NCBI RefSeq assembly: GCF_014203645.1
Contig: NZ_JACHJL010000009.1
Span: 186,001-250,000 of the forward strand
Origin: Streptomyces zagrosensis
GTDB taxonomy: Bacteria; Actinomycetota; Actinomycetes; Streptomycetales; Streptomycetaceae
Direction: 5' to 3'
Length of the DNA stretch: 64,000 nucleotides
The translations under genes and the position numbers were made by a program. Every line of letters starts with the position of its first letter. The stretch's first letter is position 1. This document shows positions 24,414 to 33,237 of this stretch, piece by piece. The notes under the pieces were generated by a model. It saw nothing but the letters and a program-made list of their open reading frames with translations. It had not been told where the DNA came from and ran no database searches.

Positions 24414-25688
24414 GTGAAGCGTGGGCTCATAGCGGCGACGGGTGTCGCGGCCATGTTGGTGAGCGTTGCGGCCTGTGGGTCTGACGGCGACGACAACAAA
24501 GGCTCCGGCAAGGACGGTTGGAAGGGCGAGACCCTGACCGTCTGGGCCATGGACGGGTCCACGCCGGAAGGCTGGACGAAAGATGTGACGACTGCCTTCG
24601 AAAAGAAGACCGGAGCCAAGCTGAAGTTTGAAGTTCAGCAGTGGAACGGAATTCAACAGAAGATAACCACGGCACTCTCCGAGACAAATCCCCCGGACGT
24701 CATCGAGCTCGGCAACACCCAGACCCCGGCCTACGCACAGACCGAGGGCCTTGCCGACCTGTCGGACCTGAAGAAAGAGATCGGCGCCGACTGGACGGAG
24801 AACATCAACAAGTCCTCCGTCTTCAACGGCAAGCAGTACGCGGCCCCCTGGTTCGCCGTGAACCGCGTGGTCATCTACAACAAGAAGGTCTGGGCCGACG
24901 CCGGCATCAAGGACATGCCGAAGACGCGCACCGAGTTCTTCAAGGCGCTCGACACCATCGACAAGAAGACCGAAGCCGAGGCCATCTACATGCCCGGCCA
25001 GAACTGGTACTTCTTCGACGGCCTCACCATTGGCGCCGGGGCCGAACTGGCGAAGAAGGACGGCGACAAGTACGTCTCCAACCTCTCCGACCCAAAGGTC
25101 GGCAAGGCCATGGACATCTACAAGCAGTACGCCGCCTTCAGTGACGCGCCCAAGGACAAGGACGAAGCCACTCCGCAGCAGGCCGAGGTCTTCGCCGGAG
25201 GCAAGACCGGCGCTTTCATCGGCATGCCCTGGGAAGCGGCCACCGCCATCAAGGCGAACCCGAAGATAGAAAAGGACATCGGCTACTTCACCATCCCGGG
25301 TGAGACCGCTGGCAAGCCCGAGGGCGTGTTCCTCGGTGGCTCCAACCTGTCCATTGCCGCGGGCAGCGAAAAGCAGGAACTGGCGAAGGAATTCCTGCGT
25401 ATCGCACTCTCCGACACGTTCGAGGGACAGCTTGCCAAGGAAGGCGGCGTAATTCCGAACAAGGAAGCGCTGAAGTCCCACCTCAAGGGCAACGTGGCCG
25501 CCGAGGCCAGCGCCGCGGCCTCGGTAAGCGGCGGCACCACCCCGCTGATCCCCGAGTGGGCCTCGGTCGAGAACGCCCCGAACCCGATCAAGACGTACAT
25601 GACCGCCGTGCTCAACGGCAAGTCGCACGAGGAAGCCGCCAAGTCTGTTGAGGGCGAGCTGAACAAGCGTCTCGGCCAGGAGCTCTAG
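24414..25688 (+). CDS. dasA: chitobiose ABC transporter, substrate-binding lipoprotein DasA
   Basis: A 424-residue type-1 solute-binding protein. The signal peptide ends in the lipobox SVAAC (Cys21), so the protein is anchored outside the membrane. The following region resembles S. coelicolor DasA, which binds N,N'-diacetylchitobiose. The GTG at 24414 follows TGAGGAG. It heads the dasABC operon and is controlled by DasR through the dre sites. Confidence 0.96.
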   Translation: MKRGLIAATGVAAMLVSVAACGSDGDDNKGSGKDGWKGETLTVWAMDGSTPEGWTKDVTTAFEKKTGAKLKFEVQQWNGIQQKITTALSETNPPDVIELGNTQTPAYAQTEGLADLSDLKKEIGADWTENINKSSVFNGKQYAAPWFAVNRVVIYNKKVWADAGIKDMPKTRTEFFKALDTIDKKTEAEAIYMPGQNWYFFDGLTIGAGAELAKKDGDKYVSNLSDPKVGKAMDIYKQYAAFSDAPKDKDEATPQQAEVFAGGKTGAFIGMPWEAATAIKANPKIEKDIGYFTIPGETAGKPEGVFLGGSNLSIAAGSEKQELAKEFLRIALSDTFEGQLAKEGGVIPNKEALKSHLKGNVAAEASAAASVSGGTTPLIPEWASVENAPNPIKTYMTAVLNGKSHEEAAKSVEGELNKRLGQEL

Positions 25689-25706
25689 CCGCTGAAGTAC
25701 ACGCAC

Positions 25707-25742
25707 GCTGCCGGGGGATGGGACATACCAGCCCCCGGCAGC
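25707..25742 (+). terminator. hairpin between dasA and dasB
   Basis: GCTGCCGGGGG pairs perfectly with CCCCCGGCAGC across a 14-base loop, 19 bases after the dasA stop and before dasB. It probably stabilises the dasA message or partly terminates, so that binding protein exceeds permease. Confidence 0.7.
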
Positions 25743-25779
25743 GCATCGACTATGTCCGGCTCAGGAAGAGAAGACGAGC

Positions 25780-26766
25780 ATGTCAGTGCAGACTGAACGC
25801 GCGGACGCGGCGCCAGAAACCGCCGTCCACAAGAGTGGGGAACCCCCCGGCGGACTCGACGCCAAACGGCAGCGGATCAGAGACAATTTCCTGCCGTACG
25901 TGCTGCTACTTCCCGCGCTAGCCGTAACCCTGGTGTTCCTGGGCTGGCCGATGGTGAAGAACGGTGATCTGTCCCTCCAGAACATCAACCGACGGCAGTT
26001 GATCCTTCGGCTCACCGAGTACACCGGGTTCGACAACTTCGAAGAGGCACTCAAGAGCGAGCAGTTCTGGCGCGTCGTTGGACGCTCGATCGTCTTCACT
26101 GGCGTCAACGTCATCCTCATCATGGTGATCAGCACGCTGATCGGCCTGTTGCTCGCCCGCCTCGGCAAGACGATGCGCGTAACGCTCCAGTTGGCCCTGG
26201 TGCTCACCTGGGCCATGCCCATCATCGCCGCGACCACCGTCTATCAGTGGCTCTTCGCCCAGCGCTTCGGCGTCGTGAACTGGACGCTAGACAAGCTCGG
26301 CTGGCACTCGATGGCCGACTACAACTGGATCGGCTCCCAGTTCTCCGCCTTCTTCGTCATCACCTTGCTGATCGTCTGGCAGTCCGTGCCCTTCGTGGCC
26401 CTGAGCCTGTACGCCGCGACCACGACGATCCCCGGCGAACTCTACGAGGCGGCGGCCCTGGACGGCGCGGGCGGCTGGAAGAGCTTCACCGCGGTGACGT
26501 TCCCCTTCATCAAGCCGTTCCTGTTCGCCACGACCTTCCTTGAGGTCATTTGGGTCTTCAAGGCCCTACCGCAGATCTACGCCATCAGCGGCGGCGCGCC
26601 CGACCGGCTTACCGAGACTCTGCCGATCTACGCCTTCGTCGAGGGTGTCGGAAACCAGCACTTCGGCATGGGCGCGGCGATCTCGATGCTCACCATCCTG
26701 GTTCTGCTGACCCTCACGTCGTACTACCTCCGCATCGTTTTGAAGCAAGAGAGGGACGAGCTGTGA
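25780..26766 (+). CDS. dasB: chitobiose ABC transporter, permease DasB
   Basis: A 328-residue inner-membrane permease with six hydrophobic segments after a 30-residue hydrophilic leader. It has the EAA loop EAAALDGAGGWKSFTAVTFPFIKP that contacts the ATPase. It pairs with DasC. The operon carries no ATPase; in Streptomyces this family uses the shared ATPase MsiK encoded elsewhere. The stop overlaps the dasC GTG (GTGA). Confidence 0.95.
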   Translation: MSVQTERADAAPETAVHKSGEPPGGLDAKRQRIRDNFLPYVLLLPALAVTLVFLGWPMVKNGDLSLQNINRRQLILRLTEYTGFDNFEEALKSEQFWRVVGRSIVFTGVNVILIMVISTLIGLLLARLGKTMRVTLQLALVLTWAMPIIAATTVYQWLFAQRFGVVNWTLDKLGWHSMADYNWIGSQFSAFFVITLLIVWQSVPFVALSLYAATTTIPGELYEAAALDGAGGWKSFTAVTFPFIKPFLFATTFLEVIWVFKALPQIYAISGGAPDRLTETLPIYAFVEGVGNQHFGMGAAISMLTILVLLTLTSYYLRIVLKQERDEL

Positions 26767-27593
26767 AGCGTTCACGCCTCGGCCGCATCTGGCCCAACGC
26801 AACGGCGATCGTCCTGGCCATCGGGTTCGTCTTCCCTGTCTACTGGATGTTCAACACGGCTCTGAAGCCCACCGGCGACATCCTCACCGAGGACCCGGTC
26901 TGGTTTCCGTCCCATCTGACCTTCGAACACTTCGACACGGCCATCAACGCGCCCAACTTCTGGACGCTGGTGCGCAACTCCCTCACCGTCACGATCGTGG
27001 CGGTCGCGCTGTCCCTGCTGATCGCCCTGAGCGCCTCGTTCGCCATCGCGCGGATGCGATTCAAGGGGCGCCGTGGCGTGATCCTCGTCTTCATGATCGC
27101 CCAAATGGCCCCCTGGGAGGTCATGGTTATCGCGATCTACATGCTGGTGCGGGACGCCGACATGCTCAACAGCCTGGTGCCACTCACCATCTTCTACATG
27201 GTCATGGTGCTACCACTGACCATCCTGACGCTGCGGAACTACATCGCGGCGGTGCCCAAGGAACTGGAGGAGTCCGCCATGGTCGATGGCTGCTCCCGTG
27301 TCCAGGCGTTCAGGAAGGTCATCTTCCCGCTGCTCGCCCCCGGCCTGATGGCGACCTCCCTGTTCGGATTCATCACCGCCTGGAACGAGTTCCCCATGGT
27401 GCTGATTCTCAACAAGGAAGACCACGCTCAGACGCTCCCCGTATGGCTCTACAGCTTCCAGACCAACTTCGGCAATGACTGGGGCGCGACCATGGCCGCC
27501 TCCACGCTGTTCGCCCTGCCTATCTTGATCCTCTTCCTCTTCCTCCAGCGCCGGGCCGTTGGCGGCCTGACCTCAGGCGCAGTCAAGGGATAA
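26763..27593 (+). CDS. dasC: chitobiose ABC transporter, permease DasC
   Basis: A 276-residue permease of the MalG type with six hydrophobic segments and the EAA loop EESAMVDGCSRVQAFRKVIFPLLAPG. The GTG at 26763 overlaps the dasB stop by four bases, so it is translationally coupled. It ends 34 bases before dasD. Confidence 0.95.
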   Translation: MKRSRLGRIWPNATAIVLAIGFVFPVYWMFNTALKPTGDILTEDPVWFPSHLTFEHFDTAINAPNFWTLVRNSLTVTIVAVALSLLIALSASFAIARMRFKGRRGVILVFMIAQMAPWEVMVIAIYMLVRDADMLNSLVPLTIFYMVMVLPLTILTLRNYIAAVPKELEESAMVDGCSRVQAFRKVIFPLLAPGLMATSLFGFITAWNEFPMVLILNKEDHAQTLPVWLYSFQTNFGNDWGATMAASTLFALPILILFLFLQRRAVGGLTSGAVKG

Positions 27594-27627
27594 GGCGCCT
27601 TTTCACCTCAAGGGACACCGCTGCACG

Positions 27628-29364
27628 ATGACCACCTCCGCCTTCGCCTCCACCGACTCCCTGACCAGGGACGCCCTCGCCGTCCTCCAGCCGGGTTTCA
27701 AGGGCACCACCTCCGCCCCCGACTGGCTGCTTCGCAGGATTGACGAGGGGCTAGCGTCCGTCGCGCTGTTCGGCCGCAACGTCGTTGGGCCCGAGCAGCT
27801 CGCCGCGCTCACCGGTCGGATGCGGGCGGAACGTGGTGACCTGTTGGTGGCTATCGATGAGGAGGGTGGCGACGTCACCCGCCTTGAGGTGAACGAGGGC
27901 TCCTCCTTCCCCGGCAACTTGGCCCTTGGCGCAGTGGACGACCCGGACCTCACCCGGGCCGTCGCCCAGGAGATCGGCCGGCGCCTAGCCGAGTGCGGAA
28001 TCAACCTCAACTGGGCGCCGGCCGCCGACGTCAACGCCAATCCGGACAACCCGGTGATCGGCGTCCGCTCCTTCGGCGCAGACCCGGCCCTGGTGGCCCG
28101 GCACACCGCGGCCTATGTGGAGGGCATGCAGGCGGCCGGGGTCGCCACGAGCGTCAAACACTTCCCCGGCCACGGCGACACCGCCGTGGACTCGCACCAT
28201 GACCTCCCGCGTATCGACGCCGACCGGACCGTCTTGGACCGCCGTGATCTGGTGCCCTTCCGCGCCGCCGTGGCGGCCGGGACCCGCGCGGTGATGAGCG
28301 CGCACATCCTGGTGCCCGCCCTCGACCCGATCCGGCCCGCCACCCTCAGCTCCGCCGCCCTACATGGCCTGCTGCGGCAGCCCGTGGCCGATGGCGGACT
28401 CGGCTTCGACGGGTTGATCGTCACCGACGCCATGGAAATGAAAGCGATCTCCGCGACATACGGCCTGGAACACGGCTGTGTGCTGGCCATCGCCGCCGGT
28501 GCTGATGCCATCTGCGTCGGTGGCGGCCTGGCCGACGAGGAAACCGTGCAGCGGTTGCACGATGCCCTCGTACGGGCCGTACACGTCGGCGAACTGACGG
28601 AGGAGCGGCTCGCCGACGCCGCGGCCCGGGTCCGCGCCCTGGGTGCTTGGGCCCGCCTCGGCACCCAGCACGCGGCCTCCTTCGTAGCCTCGGCCCCCAG
28701 GTCGGCCTCGGCCTCGGCCTCGGCCCCGATGTCGGCCCAGGCTATGGCGTCAGCCTCGGCCTCGGGCTCGGCGCAGTCCGCGGTCCTCGCGTCAGTCTCG
28801 GGCTCGGATGCAGCCCTGGCGTCGGCCTCGGGGCCGACCAGCGCGCCGGCCGGGCGGGCAGCGCACGCCGTACCCGCCGCCCCCGAGGTGGGCCTCACTG
28901 CCGCGCGCCGCGCCGTCCGCGTGACCGCCGGTGAGCAGGGTTTCAGCCCGCTCCAACAGTCCGCCTACGTCGCCGCCTTCACCCCCATGGCGAGCATCGC
29001 GGTCGGCGATGACACCCCGTGGGGCGTCGCGGCCGAACTGGCCCGGCTGCTCCCCGGCACCGAGACCGAACCCGTGACCAAGGCCCGAATGACCCGCGAC
29101 GGTGTGCCCGCGACGATCGCGCGGGTGTGCGCTGCGGCGGGCAAACGCCCGATCGTCGCGGTCGTGCGAGACGTCCACCGACACCACTGGATGACCGAGG
29201 GCCTCAACGCCTTGGTCGCCGCACGGCCCAACACGATCGTCGTGGAAATGGGCGTACCCCAGGCAGCGCCCATCGGCGCCCTGCACATCGCCACTCACGG
29301 CGCAGCCCGAGTCTGCGGACGCGCCGCGGCGGAGGTCATCACTGGCGGCGAAGCCGTACGGTAA
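27628..29364 (+). CDS. dasD: GH3 beta-N-acetylglucosaminidase DasD
   Basis: A 578-residue glycoside hydrolase family 3 enzyme. It has KHFPGHGDT with a following DSHHDLP (the His/Asp dyad loop of NagZ-type enzymes) and the nucleophile Asp267 in VTDAMEMK. It cleaves chitobiose to GlcNAc. No signal peptide is evident, so it acts in the cytoplasm after uptake by DasABC. A region of about 60 residues (roughly 350-410) rich in Ser/Ala/Gly, coded by GCCTCG-type hexamer repeats, interrupts the link to the C-terminal domain. The start at 27628 is an ATG, and the C-terminus runs into the next ORF (TAATG). Confidence 0.93.
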   Translation: MTTSAFASTDSLTRDALAVLQPGFKGTTSAPDWLLRRIDEGLASVALFGRNVVGPEQLAALTGRMRAERGDLLVAIDEEGGDVTRLEVNEGSSFPGNLALGAVDDPDLTRAVAQEIGRRLAECGINLNWAPAADVNANPDNPVIGVRSFGADPALVARHTAAYVEGMQAAGVATSVKHFPGHGDTAVDSHHDLPRIDADRTVLDRRDLVPFRAAVAAGTRAVMSAHILVPALDPIRPATLSSAALHGLLRQPVADGGLGFDGLIVTDAMEMKAISATYGLEHGCVLAIAAGADAICVGGGLADEETVQRLHDALVRAVHVGELTEERLADAAARVRALGAWARLGTQHAASFVASAPRSASASASAPMSAQAMASASASGSAQSAVLASVSGSDAALASASGPTSAPAGRAAHAVPAAPEVGLTAARRAVRVTAGEQGFSPLQQSAYVAAFTPMASIAVGDDTPWGVAAELARLLPGTETEPVTKARMTRDGVPATIARVCAAAGKRPIVAVVRDVHRHHWMTEGLNALVAARPNTIVVEMGVPQAAPIGALHIATHGAARVCGRAAAEVITGGEAVR

Positions 29365-29582
29365 TGCGGCCCGGTGAGGCACTCGGTCATGCGCCTGGTG
29401 AGGCGCCCGGTGAGGCGCCCGGTGAGGCACCTGATGGTCCGCCTGGTGAGGTGCCCGGCGAGGCCGGGCACAGCATCCGTGTGCTGGTGCTGGGCTGGGG
29501 GCCATTGCTGGGGCTGGGGCTCATCCCCATGCTTGTGCCGACGCCCTCCCCTCCCCCCTCCCCTCCTCATGCCCATGTTTAG
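29364..29582 (+). CDS. possible small GEAP-repeat ORF joined to the dasD stop
   Basis: ATG at 29364 shares its A with the dasD stop (TAATG). It opens 72 codons: about 34 residues of GEAP-type repeats, a hydrophobic stretch (about VLVLGWGPLLGLGLIPMLV), then a Pro/Ser/His tail. The repeats come from a 12-bp DNA repeat. It could be translated by coupling, but low complexity and the absence of a recognisable family make it doubtful. Confidence 0.3.
   Translation: MRPGEALGHAPGEAPGEAPGEAPDGPPGEVPGEAGHSIRVLVLGWGPLLGLGLIPMLVPTPSPPPSPPHAHV
29373..29468. repeat. 12-bp tandem repeat (eight units)
   Basis: Eight consecutive 12-mers, the common form being GGTGAGGCGCCC, with two divergent units (GGTCATGCGCCT, GATGGTCCGCCT). 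The period is divisible by three, so every reading frame stays open. Confidence 0.9.
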
Positions 29583-29991
29583 CGCCCGTGCCCGTGCCCG
29601 TGCCCATGTCCGTGCCGAGCGACGGACATCTGTCGGTAGGGCGTACACCGGCCCGGCCGATAGGGCGCATGCCTGCTGGTAGGGCGCGCACCTGCCCGGG
29701 GCAGCGTCGGGCCAACCGGGGCCCGCCACCGGTAGGAGCGCTCCGATCGGGGGACGAGCCGGCTGATCGGTTGGCGCCGGCGGTTGGGGAAGTGCGGAGG
29801 CCGAGCCTTGGGAGCGATGGCCGGTGGGCCGTACGGCTGGGCGTTCGGGCGCTGCCCCTGCCCCGTTTGCCCTGTCCGCCACGTTCGATCGTCTGCCACG
29901 TTCGGCACGTTCAGTCGTGCCCCCGCCCCCATCCGAGGCGTTTTCCACCTGAAGTGCCCGAGGTGGGCTCTGTCGGCCATTCCAGCGTCGG
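29583..29991. other. spacer with GCCCGT repeats, no gene
   Basis: Begins with GCCCGTGCCCGTGCCCGTGC-type hexamers (29583-29620) and then about 370 bases without a supported gene. It separates dasD from the convergent SDR gene. Confidence 0.5.
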
Positions 29992-30747
29992 TCAGACCAG
30001 CGCGCCTCCCGATGCGTCGATCCACTGGCCGGTGACCCACCGGCTGTCTGGTGAGGACAAGAAGGCCACGATGTCGGCTATGTCATCGGCCTTGGCTACT
30101 CGGTTGAAAGGCGATGCCTCGGCGGCGGCAGCCAGGGCCTCGGGTTCGTTGCGCAACCAGTCCGCGTTCATGTCGGTGTCCACCACGCCCGGCGCTACCG
30201 CGTTCACCGATATCCCGCGGGGGCCAAGCTCCTTGGCGAGGGTCATCGTGAGAACGTCGATGGCGCCCTTGGTCATGGAGTAACCGATCAAATCCGGTAT
30301 GGCGGCGCCCCGGGTCAGCGTCGTGGAGATGTTGACGATCTTGCCGCCGTCCCGCAGCCGTGACAGTCCGAGCTGGGTCACGAAGAAAGGTGCCTTGGCG
30401 TTCACCGCGAAGACCCGGTCGAACGCCTCCGGTGTCACCGTGGCGATCGGGTCCTTCGACTCGACGATTCCCGCATTGTTGACCAGGATGTCGAGCCCGT
30501 CGGCCTGCTCGTCGAAGGCGGCCCACAGGGTCTCTGCGTCTCCCGGCACCCCAAGCTCGGCACGCAGCGCGAACGCCTGTCCGCCTGCCGTCTCGATCGC
30601 CGCCACCGTCTCCCGCGCCGCCGCGTCATTGCGCCCGTAGTGCACGGCCACCCTGGCGCCGTCCCGTGCCAGCCGCTCGGAGATGCCTCGCCCGATGCCC
30701 CGACTGCCACCGGTGACCAGAGCCGTCTTGCCGTTGAGCGCGCCCAT
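29992..30747 (-). CDS. short-chain dehydrogenase/reductase
   Basis: A 251-residue classical SDR. Nucleotide-binding TGGSRGIGRG is at residues 13-22, with NNAG near 90, Ser in VNIST, the catalytic YSMTK and the tail NAVAPGVVDTDM. It reduces or oxidises a carbonyl/hydroxyl with NAD(P); the substrate is unknown. It is divergent from a TetR gene that very likely controls it. Such SDR-TetR pairs are often mobile between actinomycetes. Confidence 0.92.
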   Translation of the reverse strand: MGALNGKTALVTGGSRGIGRGISERLARDGARVAVHYGRNDAAARETVAAIETAGGQAFALRAELGVPGDAETLWAAFDEQADGLDILVNNAGIVESKDPIATVTPEAFDRVFAVNAKAPFFVTQLGLSRLRDGGKIVNISTTLTRGAAIPDLIGYSMTKGAIDVLTMTLAKELGPRGISVNAVAPGVVDTDMNADWLRNEPEALAAAAEASPFNRVAKADDIADIVAFLSSPDSRWVTGQWIDASGGALV

Positions 30748-30773
30748 GGCTACGCCCCCTTCTTTCTTTAGGA

Positions 30774-30820
30774 GTCGCTACAGAAGGACCGTAACACATT
30801 GATTAGTGGTCGCTATAGAA
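30774..30820. promoter_or_regulatory. direct-repeat operator between SDR and TetR genes
   Basis: GTCGCTACAGAA (30774-30785) and GTCGCTATAGAA (30809-30820) are direct repeats 35 bases apart in the divergent spacer. TATAGA (30814-30819) could be the -10 of the tetR promoter, so a bound repressor would cover it. Confidence 0.55.
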
Positions 30821-30827
30821 TGGGGAA

Positions 30828-31511
30828 ATGGTTACCACGAACGAGGGATGCGAAGGGGCGGTGAGGCGCGGCAGGCCCCGCTCCTTTGACCGTGATGCGG
30901 CGCTGCGGGCCGCGACCATAGAGTTTTGGGACCGCGGCTTCGAGGCGGTCTCCATCGCCGACCTCACCCGCGTGATGGGCGTCAAGGCGCCGAGCCTCTA
31001 TGCGGCCTTCGGGGACAAGAAGACGCTGTTCGAAGAGGCCATCGAGACGTACCTGCGCGACTTCGGCGGCTTCATCGGCCGTGCGCTCGAAGAGGAGCCG
31101 ACCGCTCACCAGGGCGTTGCCCGCATGCTTCATGAGGCCGCGGCCTGGCATACGCTGCCCGGCTACCCGCGCGGCTGCATGCTGATCAGCGCCGCGATCA
31201 ACTGCACCACCCAGTCCGCAGAGGTCGCCCAGGGTCTCGCCGGCCGCCGTAACGACGGGGTTGCGGCGATCGAGCGGCGCATCGGCGCCGACATTGCGGC
31301 GGGGATTTTGCCAAGCCATACGGACGCCCATGCGCTCGCCGTCTACTGCACGGTCGTGCTGCACGGCATGGCCCAACAGGCCAGGGACGGCGTGGACCGG
31401 GAGACGCTGGAAGCCGTGGCGCACACCGCGATGGCGGCCTGGCCTGCCGAGGTGCGGGGTGCAGCGGGGGAGGGGCGCGGGTCACCCGTGGCGGAATCGG
31501 GCGCCTCGTAA
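30828..31511 (+). CDS. TetR-family transcriptional regulator
   Basis: A 227-residue regulator. The HTH (ATIEFWDRGFEAVSIADLTRVMGVKAPSLYAAFGDKKTLFEEAIETYL) lies near residues 28-75, and the remainder is a helical ligand domain with PGYPRGCMLISAAI. It likely represses the divergent SDR gene and itself. The ATG at 30828 has no separated Shine-Dalgarno. A -10 at 30814 places transcription start at about the ATG, so the mRNA may be leaderless. Confidence 0.9.
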   Translation: MVTTNEGCEGAVRRGRPRSFDRDAALRAATIEFWDRGFEAVSIADLTRVMGVKAPSLYAAFGDKKTLFEEAIETYLRDFGGFIGRALEEEPTAHQGVARMLHEAAAWHTLPGYPRGCMLISAAINCTTQSAEVAQGLAGRRNDGVAAIERRIGADIAAGILPSHTDAHALAVYCTVVLHGMAQQARDGVDRETLEAVAHTAMAAWPAEVRGAAGEGRGSPVAESGAS

Positions 31512-31641
31512 AAGACCCGCGGGCCGCGGCGCCAGGGCGGGACCCTCAACCCGCCCGGCACCGCAGCCCGGAGTTGCATCGGCCAATGTGGCCGATCTGA
31601 GGCTCGGCGCGGTCAGGGCAGAGAGCACCGTCAGCCTCGGT

Positions 31642-31698
31642 CCGCTCTCCTGTGCGGGGAGAGCGGAAGTCGCTGTCGTTATTGTGGACTAGACCATT
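31642..31698 (+). promoter_or_regulatory. hairpin and DasR-like box upstream of the histidine kinase
   Basis: CCGCTCTCC (31642-31650) pairs with GGAGAGCGG (31658-31666), a likely terminator of tetR. Downstream, TGTGGACTAGACCATT (31683-31698) matches the dre consensus at 12 of 16, including the GACC half, in the promoter region of the histidine kinase. Confidence 0.5.
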
Positions 31699-31758
31699 CT
31701 CCGCTGTCTACGGCTCCGTGCAGACTGGCCTGGGGCAGGGCCCGGGTAGGCTCGCGGC

Positions 31759-33237
31759 GTGCCCTCCATGAACGATCTCGTACACCAGCACACCGCTCTC
31801 GGTGATTCCGACCTTGAGTGGCTTCACCTGCTGGTTTCGGAGTGGCAGTTGCTCTCCGACCTGTCCTTCGCCGACCTGGTGCTGTGGGTCCCCACCCGGG
31901 ATGGGACTCGCTACGTCTCGGTGGCGCAGATGCGGCCCAACACCGGGCCCACCTCGTACCAGGACGACATGGTGGGCCACCTCGTTCCGCGGGGACGCCG
32001 TCCGATGCTGGACGCCGCGCTCGATGAGGGCCGCATCGTCCGCGAGGGCGACCCGGAGTGGCGTGAGGAGGTGCCGGTTCGGGTGGAGTCGATCCCCGTG
32101 CGCCGCGACGGCCGGGTGCTCGGGGTCATCGCGCGCAACACCAATCTGCTGACGGTACGGACTCCGAGCCGACTGGAGCTCACGTATCTGCAAAGCGCCT
32201 CCGACCTTGCCCAGATGATCGCTGCCGGGACCTTTCCGTTTCCCGGCCAGCAGGTGGACATGGACGCGTCGCCGCGTGCGGGGGACGGGCTCATCAGGCT
32301 CGATGCGGAAGGCGTCGTCCAGTACGCGAGCCCCAACGCGCTCTCCGCCTATCACCGCCTTGGCCTCGCCGCTGACCTGGTGGGCCACCACCTGGGACGT
32401 ACCACTGCCGAGCTTGCGCCCGCCCGCGGGCCAGTGGACGAGGCACTGGTCAAACTGGCCAGCGGCTGGGCTCCGCGGGAGTTCGAAGTCGAGGGCGAGG
32501 AGGGCGTCATCCAGTTGCGCGCCATTCCGCTCAAGCCCAAGGGCACCCATATCGGCTCGCTCGTACTGCTGCGCGACGTCACCGAACTGCGGCGCAGGGA
32601 ACGGGAGCTGATCACCAAGGACGCCACCATCCGCGAGATCCATCACCGGGTGAAGAACAACCTACAGACCGTGGCTGCCCTCTTGCGGCTCCAGGCTCGG
32701 CGGATGGATTCGGAGCAGGGCCGCGAGGCGCTCAACGAGGCCGTGCGCAGGGTCGGTTCGATCGCGATCGTGCACGAGACCCTGTCGCAGAATTTGGACG
32801 AGCGTGTCGAGTTCGACGAGATCGCCGATCGAGTGCTCGCCATGGTGGCCGAGATCGCGCCGGGCACGGTCGCCGCTCGGCGCACCGGACGGTTCGGCAT
32901 CCTCGACGCCGAGGTGGCCACGCCGCTGGCCATGGTGCTCACCGAGGTGTTGCAAAACGCCCTTGAGCATGGCTTTGGCCCAGGTGAGCAGGGCATGGTC
33001 GAGGTCAGCGCGGTGCGCGGTGGTACCAGGACCGAGGGCCGGTTGCTGGTCACGGTGCAGGACAACGGGCGCGGGCTGCCGGAGGGATTCGACCCGCGCC
33101 GGGCGGGGAACCTCGGCCTCCAGATCGTCCGCACCCTGGTCGAGGGGGAGTTGGTCGGCACGTTCGACATGCTCCCGGCACCCACCGGCGGAACCCGGGT
33201 CATCCTCGACCTCCCGGTGCGCGCCAAAAAGAGCTGA
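31759..33237 (+). CDS. PdtaS-type cytoplasmic sensor histidine kinase
   Basis: A 492-residue kinase with an N-terminal GAF-like domain (about 1-150, including LSFADLVLWVPTRDGTRYVSVAQMRP), a PAS domain (about 175-295), a HisKA_2 dimerisation helix with the phospho-acceptor His in IREIHHRVKNNLQTVAALL, and an HATPase domain (VLQNALEHGF N box, DNGRGLP G1). No membrane segments. Mycobacterial PdtaS phosphorylates PdtaR, an antiterminator; no response regulator is adjacent here. The start is GTG at 31759 or ATG at 31768. Confidence 0.93.
   Translation: MPSMNDLVHQHTALGDSDLEWLHLLVSEWQLLSDLSFADLVLWVPTRDGTRYVSVAQMRPNTGPTSYQDDMVGHLVPRGRRPMLDAALDEGRIVREGDPEWREEVPVRVESIPVRRDGRVLGVIARNTNLLTVRTPSRLELTYLQSASDLAQMIAAGTFPFPGQQVDMDASPRAGDGLIRLDAEGVVQYASPNALSAYHRLGLAADLVGHHLGRTTAELAPARGPVDEALVKLASGWAPREFEVEGEEGVIQLRAIPLKPKGTHIGSLVLLRDVTELRRRERELITKDATIREIHHRVKNNLQTVAALLRLQARRMDSEQGREALNEAVRRVGSIAIVHETLSQNLDERVEFDEIADRVLAMVAEIAPGTVAARRTGRFGILDAEVATPLAMVLTEVLQNALEHGFGPGEQGMVEVSAVRGGTRTEGRLLVTVQDNGRGLPEGFDPRRAGNLGLQIVRTLVEGELVGTFDMLPAPTGGTRVILDLPVRAKKS

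Noticed and set aside
28700..29500. CRISPR-like array in the dasD 3' region
   Set aside because: Repeats are 6-12 bp without spacers; they are tandem slippage repeats, not a CRISPR.
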